Under the pieces are notes generated by a model. It was not told the origin of the DNA and ran no database searches. It saw only the letters and a program-made list of their open reading frames with translations. From positions 304,556-368,555 of the forward strand of contig NZ_SLWA01000004.1 of assembly GCF_004345565.1 (NCBI RefSeq): 64,000 nt of DNA, given 5' to 3'. The position numbers were made by a program, and so were the translations under genes. The DNA comes from Flavobacterium circumlabens (GTDB lineage Bacteria; Bacteroidota; Bacteroidia; Flavobacteriales; Flavobacteriaceae). Position 1 is the first letter of the stretch. Each line of letters opens with the position of its first letter. Of the stretch, positions 40,533 to 53,100 are shown in pieces.

Positions 40533-42803
40533 TTATATCAGAATTTCTTTTAGTCTTTTTTCTAATAGTATCGCTGTGTCTTTCATTAATTTTATGGCAA
40601 TTTCATCTACGTGGCGATTTTGCCATTTTTCATACTTTGTACCTTTCACCCATTGATTAAAAGCTCCAAGAGAAGGCCCGGTATGAACCTGAAAGTCAAC
40701 TTTAAAATCAAGATTTCCTTTGAAAGCTTTTTGTGTACTATAACCAAAATACCAACGAAAAACTAATCCCATTTTATATTTTTGATTTTGCTCTGCTTTA
40801 AAGATTTCGCCTTCGTTTCCATTGGCTTTAAGGTATTGCTTTGTTTCGATCCAGATTTCCTCTATACCTTTTTTAAAATAATTTTTCTCTAAGCGTTCCA
40901 AAACTTTAGACGGTATTTCATTTAATGAATCATATTGCTTGTACAATTCATAAAGTTTATTAGCTCTGGCAGGAAATAATACTCCTTTTTTAAGCACTTG
41001 GACTTTTGCTCCAAATTCAAACATATCTCCTGCTGGTGCATAGGTAGTATCCTGAACATTGATGTTCTGCAAGAGTTCTTTTACGTTATCGCTCATACCG
41101 GATTCAACGGTGGGCTGGTTAATTGAACCTGTAACAATAAAATTTGCTCCCATAATAAAGGCACAAGCGGCAGCTTGTGGAGTTCCAATTCCTCCTGCAA
41201 GACCTACGCGAATTATTTTTTGGTAATTAAACTCTTTTTGCATTTGCTCATTAAGCTCCTTAATTGCCGAAAACAGTACCAATGCTACTCCTCCGTCAGT
41301 ATGTCCTCCAGAATCAGCTTCTACACAAATATCATCTGCCATCGCAAACTTACCTGAAAGTTCCGCCTGAATTTTACTTATTAAACCTTCATCAACTAAT
41401 TGATTGATGATTTTTTCAGGAGCCGGACGCATAAAAATTTCTGCCGATTCTGGCCTGGATACCTTTGCTATTATCCTGTTGCTGGCTCTAATGATTCCGT
41501 TGTCCAGTTTTTCCAAACCGACAACCCTATAATACACTAATGCTTTGGTCATTTGCATAAAAGCAGAGGCCTCTATTATATTTACCTTGTATTCTAAAAA
41601 TTGATTTACAATTTTCATTTCAGATTCCAAATTACCAATCTGATGCAAAAGATTTGCTCCAAATGTTTCATTATTGGTCAAATGTGTTTGAATATACTCC
41701 AAACTTTGCCCAATTTCCTGAGAAGACATCCCTCCTGTACCTAAAAAGCTTAATAATTTGGCCTTCGCCATTTTCACAACTAACTCTTTTGAAGCTATGC
41801 TTTTGTACATGCTTCCAGAATAATAACTGTATTGTACTTTATAATCACTTCGAAAAGAAGCACTGCCCAATTTGGTTGCTAAAAGGCCATTTTGTATCTC
41901 ATCAAGTTGTTTTTTAACTACTATTCCGGAAACAGTATGAATTTGCTCTTCGGGAAAATTAAGGGGTGTTGATTTTTCCTTAATTTCATTAATCATTTTA
42001 GTTAATATACCACTACCTAATTCTTCATATTCTTTCACTCCTTTTCCCATTAAAAAACGAATGCTATTAGTCCAGAGTACTGAACTTGAAATTTGCCTGC
42101 TTAGGTAGTCTTTAATTTTACTATCGAGGTAAGGTTTTCCTGTGATGTTTGCAATTACCGGAATTTCTAAATTTGAAAAGGAGATTTTTTCTAGAAAATC
42201 CTTAAATTCATTAGCCGCAGGCTGCATATACCTGGAATGGAATGCTGCGCTAACAGCCAAAGGTATAGCTGTTACATTTTGTTTTTCGAAGTCTTTCAAT
42301 ATTTTTTCAATATCCGTTTTCTTACCAGATATTACGATTTGCGATGGAGAATTATAGTTAGCAATATCAATACTATTAAAACCACCTGATTCTAATTTTT
42401 CTTTTATCTGATCCTCACTTAGACCTAAAACGGCAGCCATTCCACCTCCTGAAGCGGTTGCCATTAAGGCACCTCTTTTCTGGACCATTCTTAAACCATC
42501 TTCAAAACTAAAAGCTCCTGCTGCCAAAAGAGCATTATATTCTCCTAAACTATGTCCTAAAAGATATTCAGGCCTGCATCCGTTCTGTGCTTTATAATAA
42601 CGAAAGGCATTCACTACATACAATGCAGGTTGAGTAAATTGGGTAAATCCCAATACACGGTCAGGATCTTCTAAGCAAAGTTCTTTTAAATCATACCCCA
42701 GAATAGAGGATGCTGCTGCTGTTTCACTTTTGAAAATATCAAATAATTCTTTTCCCATACCTTTATATTGGGATCCCTGACCAGGAAAAATAACTGCTTT
42801 CAT
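40533..42803 (-). CDS. Trans-acting acyltransferase-enoylreductase (AT-ER) protein
   Basis: A 756-residue bifunctional enzyme that serves the PKS in trans. Residues about 1-285 are a malonyl-CoA:ACP transacylase: FPGQGSQYKGMG, the nucleophile Ser85 in GHSLGEYNA, and His189 in AAFHSR. Residues about 300-756 are a PfaD-type enoylreductase: FLGTGGM, GANLLHQIGN, and VEADSGGHTDGG near 495 with AGGIGTPQA after it (FMN and NADPH binding). The fusion is typical of trans-AT clusters. The giant PKS next door has no AT in any module, so this protein should load all extender units. The ER would reduce double bonds at modules not marked by a cis ER. It follows the MFS gene in a minus-strand operon. All catalytic residues are present. 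It is the main evidence for the trans-AT class. Confidence 0.93.
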   Translation of the reverse strand: MKAVIFPGQGSQYKGMGKELFDIFKSETAAASSILGYDLKELCLEDPDRVLGFTQFTQPALYVVNAFRYYKAQNGCRPEYLLGHSLGEYNALLAAGAFSFEDGLRMVQKRGALMATASGGGMAAVLGLSEDQIKEKLESGGFNSIDIANYNSPSQIVISGKKTDIEKILKDFEKQNVTAIPLAVSAAFHSRYMQPAANEFKDFLEKISFSNLEIPVIANITGKPYLDSKIKDYLSRQISSSVLWTNSIRFLMGKGVKEYEELGSGILTKMINEIKEKSTPLNFPEEQIHTVSGIVVKKQLDEIQNGLLATKLGSASFRSDYKVQYSYYSGSMYKSIASKELVVKMAKAKLLSFLGTGGMSSQEIGQSLEYIQTHLTNNETFGANLLHQIGNLESEMKIVNQFLEYKVNIIEASAFMQMTKALVYYRVVGLEKLDNGIIRASNRIIAKVSRPESAEIFMRPAPEKIINQLVDEGLISKIQAELSGKFAMADDICVEADSGGHTDGGVALVLFSAIKELNEQMQKEFNYQKIIRVGLAGGIGTPQAAACAFIMGANFIVTGSINQPTVESGMSDNVKELLQNINVQDTTYAPAGDMFEFGAKVQVLKKGVLFPARANKLYELYKQYDSLNEIPSKVLERLEKNYFKKGIEEIWIETKQYLKANGNEGEIFKAEQNQKYKMGLVFRWYFGYSTQKAFKGNLDFKVDFQVHTGPSLGAFNQWVKGTKYEKWQNRHVDEIAIKLMKDTAILLEKRLKEILI

Positions 42804-42875
42804 TTATTATTGCTATTTGTATTATTATTAAAATGTAATGAGATAGATAGCCAGTTTTCCGGCCACTAAAAGATG

Positions 42876-44147
42876 TTAGTCATGATTTCTTTTTTCAGCA
42901 AATAAAACATCTAAATCTGCAAATTTTTTCTTATATTTAATGAAATAGGATACTACTAAAATTATAAAACCAATGAAGGAAAATATTACGAGTATCGAAA
43001 ATGTCCTGTCCGAACCGGGATAATAATTTCTGTTTATAGGAACATTTTTTACTATTAGTTTTGCTAAATTGTCAATTATTATGCTCATTATCAAATATGA
43101 GATAGGTGTCCAGATTTTTATCACCAGGTCTTTATACCCAAACACTCTTCCCTGTATTTCATATGGCACAATATTTTGCCAAAAGATATGGTCATTAACC
43201 ATCATAATGGCGGTTATAAAGGCAAAAGAAAAAAGTAAAATCCCAACAGAAATAATATTAATAGGTATTATGATAAAGAGCATTAAAATAAATCCTAAGA
43301 GATGAAGTAATAAAACCACATTCTTAATAGGCAATTTAACATTTTTGTAAATACTCATTATAATGCCACCCAATGCTCCGCCAACACCTGCAAAAGTCAT
43401 TGCAATACCCAATCCTGTCTCGTTTGAAAATCCCAGGATCATTGGTGTTGTCAAAATACCTAAACCTCCTAACACCAGACTAATCCAGGCATAAAATATA
43501 ATCAATTGCTGAAGTCCTTTTCTTGATTTTAAAAATTGCAATACTACGCGAACGTCTTTTTTGTAAGATACTTGCTCTTTATCAACTTTCTTAATATTAA
43601 AATTGAGGCATAATAATCCTAAAATCGATACTAAAAACGAGATAACATCTATTAAAAAAACTCCGCTTAAATCAATTATGGTGTAAATTAATGGTGCAAC
43701 TATCGGCACAGTTATAGTCGTCAATGCATAAGCCGTGCTTTCAATTCCTTTTGCCCTGCCAATGTCTTCCTTTTTAACTAAGGATGCGGTAGATACATAA
43801 AAAGCTTTAGAAACAAAACCGTTTGCAACAGAGCCCAGAAAAGTAATAAGGAGTATATATTCTATTTTTAAGAGATCGAGATGATATAATATAATCATGA
43901 CAAAACTTCCTAAAGCAGCTACTATTTGCCCTATTATAATGATTTTTTTCTTGTCAAACCTATCTATTAAGCTACCGATAAAGGGACTAAACAGAATTTG
44001 CGGAAAGATGGTTAAAAACCCGATTACGGCATAGTAGAAGGTAGAATCTGAGCTTTTTAACATCCAAATTCCTAATGAAAAAGAAGTCATTGATGTTCCA
44101 ATTAATGATATAATAATAAGGAACAAAACAGTTGTGAATTTTTTCAT
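42876..44147 (-). CDS. MFS transporter, probable product exporter
   Basis: A 423-residue major facilitator of the MFS_3 macrolide-efflux type. About 12 hydrophobic segments are visible, starting FTTVLFLIIISLIGTSMTSF. The signature loop between helices 2 and 3 is GSLIDRFDKKKIIIIG near residue 60. It starts 9 bases after the PKS stop and is followed by the AT-ER gene, so it belongs to the polyketide operon. Export of the polyketide, and so self-resistance, is the likely role. The C-terminus ends in a short charged tail (FAEKRNHD). No damage is seen. Confidence 0.88.
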   Translation of the reverse strand: MKKFTTVLFLIIISLIGTSMTSFSLGIWMLKSSDSTFYYAVIGFLTIFPQILFSPFIGSLIDRFDKKKIIIIGQIVAALGSFVMIILYHLDLLKIEYILLITFLGSVANGFVSKAFYVSTASLVKKEDIGRAKGIESTAYALTTITVPIVAPLIYTIIDLSGVFLIDVISFLVSILGLLCLNFNIKKVDKEQVSYKKDVRVVLQFLKSRKGLQQLIIFYAWISLVLGGLGILTTPMILGFSNETGLGIAMTFAGVGGALGGIIMSIYKNVKLPIKNVVLLLHLLGFILMLFIIIPINIISVGILLFSFAFITAIMMVNDHIFWQNIVPYEIQGRVFGYKDLVIKIWTPISYLIMSIIIDNLAKLIVKNVPINRNYYPGSDRTFSILVIFSFIGFIILVVSYFIKYKKKFADLDVLFAEKRNHD

Positions 44148-44155
44148 TGGATTTT

Positions 44156-47100
44156 TTAATTAATTAAAATAGCGTTTTGGGGAATGGTTTTTAAAATTTC
44201 AGCTATAGGTGTGTCTTCATTTTTTACCAAATGATCGAGTATGATAAAATAATTTTGAATCATATACTCGATATCTTCAGCAGAATAAGCCTCTCGATTG
44301 TATTCTAAATTAAATAGTATTCCACTATTAAAAGGAACAAATAACCCTTTCAGATTAAAATGACCCGACCCTTCTTCGCTATGCCCTTCTCCAAAATTCT
44401 CTAAATCCATTTCTGTATAAACTCCTGTAATAAAATTAAAGAAGGTTGGAGTTAATACTCGCAATGGAACATCTAAATCATTTAAAATTTCTTCATGCGG
44501 ATAAAATCTATTTTGAGAAGTATCAAACATTTCTTCTGTAGCCATCAATACAAATTCTTTAAAGGTTAAGGAATCATCAATATCAAGAGCTAAGATTATA
44601 GATGTTGAAAACCACCCTACCATTTCCTCAAATTCTTTGAATACTCTTGTTGAGTAGGGTACTGAAAATCGAAGGTGGTTTGTTTGGTTTATTTTATAGA
44701 ACACCAATAAAAATACCGAAACTATATTCATAAAAATACTGGACCCATTATTTAGGGTTAGTTTTTGCAGGTTTTCATAATTTGTTCCTTTTACAAAAAT
44801 CTTATACGAAGAACCTTGCTCCTGATAGAGGTTTACTACTTTACCATAGGCATTAGAAAATTGATCTACAGGTCTTCCTTTTGCGGCAATTTGAATTTCT
44901 GCACTTAATTTTTCTTTATAGGTTATATTATATTGATCGTTTGTTTTACGAATGCTATTTTGGATTTTCTCTAAATATTTTTCTTTTAGCGAGAGCGCTT
45001 TTTCACTTTTAGAAAATTCATTTACCCACATTGCATAATCTTTATACTGAAATTTTAAAGGTTCAAGAGGGTTTTCCTTTCCTTCAGAGAATGCTGTATA
45101 AAGCTGGTGAATTTCTTTACTCAGTATATTCATTGAAACACCATCAGATATAATATGATCTATGGTAAATAATAACCCGGACATTTCCGGTGAATATCGG
45201 ACTACTTTCAGATGAAAAAGTGGTAATTTTTCTAAATCAAATCTAACATTGTTGCTGTTTTTGCGAATCTGTCCTATTAACTGATTTTTATTTATATCAT
45301 TTGAAATATCAATGTATTCAATGGCAATTTCGGGAATACTGTTTTCTACATATTGCTTAATCTCACCATCAATAATTTTAAATGAAGTTCTTAAACTTTC
45401 ATGCCTTTTTAAAAGTACCTGTATTACATTCTGCAGAATTTCCGGATCAACCTGTTTAAATCGTATCAAAAATGACATATTAAAACAATGTTCTTCAAGG
45501 ATATTTTTTCTGATGACTATTTTTTCCTGTTGATGAAAAGTATCAAACCATTGTTGATCTCCAAAATCTTTTACAGCTGCAATATTTAGTTTTGGGAACA
45601 AATGATGCTCTTCGTTATTATTAAGATCATCTTGATTTCTAAAAATAGGCAAATCTTTATTTTCAAGTGCTTTTTCACTAATATATTCAGTCATTAACCC
45701 GATTGTATTAAGCGATAAAATCTGATGCAGGGAAAGTTTTACCGTAAATTTTTCATTTATCTGATTTAATAAATACATAGCATTTAACGAGTGACCGCCT
45801 AATTCAAAAAAACTTCTTTCAACACTTATTACCTCACTTTCTAGTTCTAAAACTTCAGACCATATTAATTTTAATTCTTTTTCAATTATTACATTTAATT
45901 CGGCATTATTCAATACTATTTCCTCTTTGTTACTTTCGACGGGAGCTACAATAGAATTTGATTTTTGAACTTGATGTTCTATGTTCTTTTTTATGTGTTC
46001 AATTTGTGAAGTCCTTTTATTAAACTCTTCTGGCAGCGTACCACTTTCTTCTGTATATTCTTCTAAAATAATATGTGCATTTACTCCGCCAATAGCATAA
46101 CCGTTTAATGCCGCCCTTCTTACATAATGCTTTTTCTCCCATACAGAACCTTTGTCTTCTAAAATTAAAGCATGATCATTTTCAATCTGATTGTTAATAT
46201 TACTTAAACCTGATATTCCTGGAATAGTCTGATGCTCAAAAGCTTTTACTACTTTAATCAATGATGCTATCCCTGAAGCAAATTCGGGATGTCCAATTGT
46301 TGGTTTGATACTACCTACATGCCATTTTTTATCTGATTCTGAGCTCAATTCTTTATAAACATCATTTAAAGCTTGCAGCTCTATAGCATCGGCAAACGGA
46401 TTTGCTATGCCATGGGCTTCAATATAATCTACTGTTTCCGGGCTTATTTTAGCTTTTCGAAAACTCATAAGTACAGCTTCTCTAATTCCTGAAGGACTTG
46501 GAGCTTCTAGAGAAAAGCCTCGGCCTCCATGAAAAATCGCACTCGATTTAATAAGGGCTAGTATTTTATTATGATCTGCTTTAGCTTTTTTTAGCGATTT
46601 TATTATAATTACTCCTGCTCCTTCGCTACTTACAAAGCCTGTTCCTTCATTTGAAAAACTTTTAGTTGTATTACCGTTACTTAATAGTTCTTTTATTTCT
46701 GACAAATCAATTTTCTGGAGTTCTGTTTTTGGAATAATATTAACTCCTCCAATAATTGCCTGTTCGCATTCACCTAAAGAAATACTTTGCATTGCTCTGT
46801 GCAATGCAACATAGGCACTTGTACAGGAAGTATTGACTACCTCACTTGGTCCTTTTAAATTTAAATGAAATGAGATCTTATTAGGTATAAGGTAAGATCT
46901 CTGATCTTGAAAATTTTGCATTTCATTAAGTTCTCTATCATTTATAAATACTTGTTGAGCACCAATAAAAACCCCGGTAGAAGAAGATGAAAGCTCTTTT
47001 AAAGACAGTTGATTTTCTACTATTGCCTGTCCTAATACGCTAAATATCATTTGCTGTTGACGGCTTAACAACTTATATTTTTCTTCACTTAAATTTAATT

Positions 47101-50100
47101 TTCCAAGATATTTTTCGTCATACCCTACTGTTACTTCTCCATAATGTAAAGAATTACTGGTAGTAGTAGTAAGAAGTTCTCCTGCCACAATATTTTCCCA
47201 TAATTCAGCTGAATTTTTAGCTCCGGAGAATGCTGCTCCCAAACCAATAATAGCTATATCATCTGTTACTAAAGAGTTATTGCTATCTGCAATATTTGTT
47301 TTTTTGTCCCTATATCTTTCAATACTTTTTGCAGTGTGCAACTTCTGCACGGTCGGTTGTACAACAATGGTCTCATTAAATATTTCTTCATTGCTTTTGT
47401 TTGATAGGGTATCGCTATGGTTTTCTACAAGAAACTGCGCAAGTTCGTCGATAGTAGGATGATTAAAAAACTCTATGGGCATTATATCTAAACCATAAAA
47501 ATTATTTATTGACTGTGCTAATTTTGTCAATAATATAGAATCAAAACCATATTCAGCCAATCGTTCACTTTTATCTATATCCTGAGGTTTCAGTGTTAAT
47601 ATTTCAGCAGTAATATTTAAGATCTCTTCTGTAATTTGTTCAACTAAGACAGATGTATCCTGAGTTGCTTTTTCTTTTTTACTCTCATAATGCTTTATTA
47701 TTTTCTTTTCCTCTCCATACAATACCATAACTTGTGTATGATCATGGCTTAATATTTCTTCAAAAGCAAATAATCCTTTATGGGTTGGCAACGATTTTAG
47801 TCTTAAAATTTCTTCCGCCCATTGTTCACTTTTCACATCATACAAACCACTTTCTTTCCATACTGGCCAGTTAATACTAATTGTTTTTCCTTTTCTGTTT
47901 CCTTCAAGAACATTTTTATTACGCTGGTATGCATAGCTGCTCAAAAAAGCATTAGCCAAGGCATAATCTGATAAATTTAAAGATACTACTCCTTCTAACG
48001 CTCCCGATATGGATGAAAAGTAAACAACAAAGTCTAAAGAATCATCTTTTGTAAATTCATCCAGATATTGTGTTCCTTTTATTTTTGGCAATAATACAGC
48101 TGAAGACTCTATAGTTGTTAAAAATTGATCTGGATTTTCTACTGAAGAAACGGCACCCGCACTATGTATAATACCATTTATAGCGCCAAACTCGTTCCTG
48201 ATTTCATCTATGCATTTTTGAAGCTGCTTTTCATTTGTTATATCACATGAAATATACTTTGCTCCTCTTATTTTAGCTATTGTGGCTTCTTTTTCTTCTG
48301 ACAAAATACTTCTTCCTACCAGTATTATCCTGCAGTTTTTTGCTTTTTTACTTAAGTATTCTGCAAACGTTCTTCCTAAGCCACCAGCTCCACCAGTAAT
48401 GATGTACACTCCATCTTCTTTTATTTTAAAAGATTCCTTCTCTACAGGACTGGAATGAATTGGTTTCAACGTTCTGTTTTCTCTTTCATTCTCCTTGTAA
48501 CGTACTTCTATATCTGTTGAATTAAACTCAGATTTAATAATCTCCATCAGTTTATCTTCATTCATTAAAAATGAATCGACTCCCAATAACTGGCCTTGCA
48601 ATTGATGATTTCCAACTTGAAATGTTCTGAACAAACCTGTGGCATAACTGTAATAAGACCAATCATGATTTTCATGAAGGACCGTTATTTTAGTTGGTGT
48701 TTCCTGTGCTGCTATCCTGAATACTTCCTCAAACAATAACTTACTAAACTCCATAGGATCTTTAGTATTCAATTGTTTTATGATAGTGTTTGAAATAGAC
48801 GACAGTTTTTCGTTTTTTAGGTAATGCTCTCCAACAATTATCACAAGATGGTTAGCATTATTTACTGTTTTCTCAGACAATAAAGCTTTCTCCCATTTTG
48901 GTTCAAGGTAAACTAATTTATTTTTTTCTTCATCGTTTTCCTTGTCTTCCAATAGGGGTTCGTCATTAGATAATAGAAAATTTGAAAGATAAACCAATAT
49001 ATGACCTTCCTTATTAAGAAATGCAACGTCATAATTCTTCTCTGCGGTATTCTTTGTTACATAACACCAGGAGGCATCTGTTAAACTGGTATAAATATCA
49101 ACTTCATTTATATGCTGCAACATATTGATTCTAAAATCTTCCTTATGATACAGGATACTGCTCATACAGCTTTGAAAAGCAATATCTATTACTCTAGGGG
49201 AAAGTATAAAGTGCTCTTCTTTATCTTTTTTAATTTGTGAAAGTGCTTCATTTTTACCGTAGTAAATTTGATTTATACCTTGAAAATTTTCATTATATAG
49301 TAATCCCAGTTCCTTTAGTTCATCATACAATTCTGTTCCTTTTTTAAACCCGAAAGCCCTGTTTATTATAGAGTCCAGACTTACAATGTTTCTTTCTTTG
49401 GGTATTTCATTACTTAATTTTCCAACATTATACAGTTCTTCTTTTCCATTTTTAGTAGTGTATATTTCATATACGACCTCGTCATTTTCCTGGTACAAAT
49501 TGATTGCTACTACATTGGATTCATCCTTGATATAAACAGGGCTAAGCCAATTAACATCTGTAATTTTAGAAACTTCTTTTTGAAGAGACCGAAAGCCTGC
49601 TTCTCTTGCCATCTCTAACAGAGCAATTCCTGGAATAGCATTTTTATTTTTTATCTTATAATGTTTGATAAAGGATTCATCCCCTGAAAAATTGCTAATA
49701 AATTTTTGCTCTTTTAAGCTCGAGTAATTAGCATGCAATAAAGGATGTAAGGTGCTTTTTTCAATCTTTTTCTCTAATTCTTTTTCTGCAATCCAATATC
49801 TGTCTCTTGCAAAAGAATAAGTTGGTAAACTTAGTTTTTTAGGTAACTTAACCTCTTGATATAATAAAGTCCAGTCTATTTTTACGCCACTTACCCATAA
49901 CTGCCCTAGAGAATCCATCTCTTTTTCTTCAATAGAAATTTTAATGTAGGCAGAACCTGCTTTTCCTTTTATGAAAAATTTTGTACCGCTCTTTTTTATG
50001 TTTCCACATAACATTTCCTTTGTATTACCATCGAGATAAGCAGAGAGTTCTGCTTTCAGCTCCTCTGTAGTACCGGCAATACAAACCAAACGTTCTTCCA

Positions 50101-53100
50101 TTTGAGTTCTTCCTGTTTGTAGCGTATAGGCTACATCGCGCAAATTCACTTCCGGATTATCAGTAAGAAATTGTAACAAATCTCTCACCTGATTTTTTAA
50201 GCTTTCTTCATTTTTGGCCGATAATGGAAAAATAGCCGTTTCCTGAGGAGAGTTGTAGGTTTCCTTCAGCTTATATTCTTCTATTACAATGTGGGCATTT
50301 GTGCCACTAAAACCAAAGCTACTAATAGCTGCTCTTCTCGGCTTACTTTCATCAGATTGCCAGTATCTTAAAGCAGTATTGATGTAGAAAGCACTGTCCT
50401 TGATATTTAGTAATTCATTTTCTTTTTCAAAATTAATAGTCGGAGCTATTTTTTCATGTTTTAATTGTAGTACGACTTTTGCAAGACTGGCGATTCCTGC
50501 CGCAGCGGAAGTATGCCCTATGTTACTTTTTACAGAACCTATTCCGCAATAATTTTTCGTATTTACAACTTCAAAGACTTTCTTTAATGCTTCTATCTCT
50601 ATAGGGTCTCCCAATTTTGTGCCGGTACCGTGTGTTTCTACATAACTTATCGTCTCAGGTTTAATATTATAGCGCTCATAGGTTTCTTTCATTAAGGATA
50701 ATTGAGCGTTGGCATTAGGTGCTGTAATTCCGTTGGTCTTACCATCCTGGTTTATTCCTGAGCCTATAATCACACCTTTAATATCATCATTGTCTCTAAT
50801 TGCGTCTTTTAGTCGTTTCAGCACTACTACTCCCACTCCTTCTCCAGGAACAAAACCATCTGCTCCATTATCAAAACTTTTGCATTTACCTGTTGGCGAC
50901 AGCATTCCTGCAGCACACATTTGCTTGTAGGTCTCTACACTCAAATAAAGCGATACTCCACCTGCAATTGCCATATCGACCTCTTTGGTTCTAAGGGCCT
51001 GACAAGCCAAATGAATGGATACTAAAGAACTAGAACATGCAGTATCTACCGCTATCGCAGGACCTTTTAAATTTAAGAGATAAGCCACACGTGCTGCAAA
51101 TATTGAATTTGAATTTCCAGTCATCATTTGCGCCTGATTTTTATCTATTCCGGATTCTTTAATACGGTGAGTATATTCATTTATCATGATCCCAGCATAT
51201 GTTCCGCATTTAATTCCATTTAAGTCATCTTGTTGGTATCCTGCATCCTCAAAAGATTTCCAGCATTCCTCCAGAAATATTCTATGTTGCGGATCCATTA
51301 AAATGGCTTCTGTTGGTGATATATTGAAAAATAACGGGTCAAATTTATCTACATCGCTTAATTCTCCCATCCATTTGCAATATAGTTCTCCTGTTTTCTC
51401 TCCTCCTTCTTTATAATGCTCATTTAGGTCCCATCTGTTTTTAGAAACCTCATCGACACAATTAATCCCCTGAGAAATATTACGCCAAAATTCATCCAGA
51501 TTTTTAGATTTTGGATAGCGTCCGCTCATTCCTATAATCGCAATTTCATCATCCTCAATAGATAAATTATCTAATGGTGCAATTAAATCGCTTACCGGTT
51601 CCGTTATTTTTATAGATTCGGTAATATAATTTTGTAATTCCTGAACGTTTTCTACCGCAGACTTTTGATCTGAAACATTATTTTTAATTAATTTTTTTTC
51701 AAGTACCTCCTTATATTGTAATTCGATATAAGCTGATAATGATGCTACGTTAGGATAATTAAAAATATCTATGGGACTCAAATCTATTTCTAAGGACTCA
51801 TTGATATTTTTTACCAATGTGGTTCCTAGTATAGAATCAAAACCGTAATCCATAAAAGATTTATTGATATCAAAATCTTCTTTTCTGTGTTTTATAGTGC
51901 TGGCCACTATAGCTGTTATTTCTGTAATCAACTCTTCCTGATTTATTTCGTGATTTACTTTTTGATTTACCTTTTGGTTTACTTTTTCAACATACTCTTT
52001 TTTGGCTTCAAAAGTTGTTGGTAAAACTTTTTCTGAAAGCAATGAGACTGATTCCGGTAACTTTTCCTTCTTCAATATTTTAATAATCCCATCGCTTTTT
52101 GCTACGATCATTTGTTGTGCTAAAGATGCTTCTCCATTTTCAGGATAGAAATTGATTTGTTTAAAACCTGCCTCCTTTAGCACTTTATCCCAGGATGATT
52201 TTAATAATCCCGGACTTCCTGATAATCGAAGCGATTCATCATCATACAACCACCATCCCTCTAATAAACCAAAGGTTAAAGTGGTAAACAGCTCTTTGCC
52301 TGAAATTTCATTTAAAAACAACATACCGCCTTGCTTTAATACTGCTTTTATATTGGTAAGTGTATTAAGAATATCTTTTGTTGCATGCACTACATTAGAT
52401 CCTACTACAATATCATATGCTCCTAAAGAAATTTCCTGATGTACAGGTGATTCTTCAATATTAAAAATAGCTGTACTTAAATAGGGGGCCATTTTTTTAT
52501 ATTGATCTTCGGCATAAAATAAAAACCCATGAGAGATGTCGGTATACTTATATATTATAAAATCTTCGTATTTTTTTAATTTTTTAAATAAAATTTCACT
52601 TGTACCACCTGTTCCTGCTCCAACTTCTAATAGCTTTATTTTAGATCCTGCCGGCAAAGAAGGTATCGCACTCGCAACTGCTGATACAATAGCCTCTGAT
52701 ATCAAATCATTAAAATAATCCATCTGAGCATTACCCTTGTAAATAGGGCTTACCAAATCCATGCTTCCGTTAGGAAACAATACATCTGTAGCACGTATCT
52801 GCCCACGTAATATAGAGGAAAAACTATCTAAACTTGTTTTTAGAAGCTTTACCTGCGACACATAATTTTCTGAGGATTTTTCTAAAAAGTTTTCAAAAGA
52901 ACTTTCGATATTAAAATTTATGTTTCCTGATTTCAGATAACGAACCTCATCCCCCTTTTTCTCCAAATAACCTGCAATTGATATTTCTGATATAATTTCT
53001 TTAAATAAACGCTGATATAATGGTATAATGCTTAGTTTTTCCTGAAGTGATGCTATAGAAATCCAATCCTGGGCATTAGTTTTCAATCCCATATCTAATA

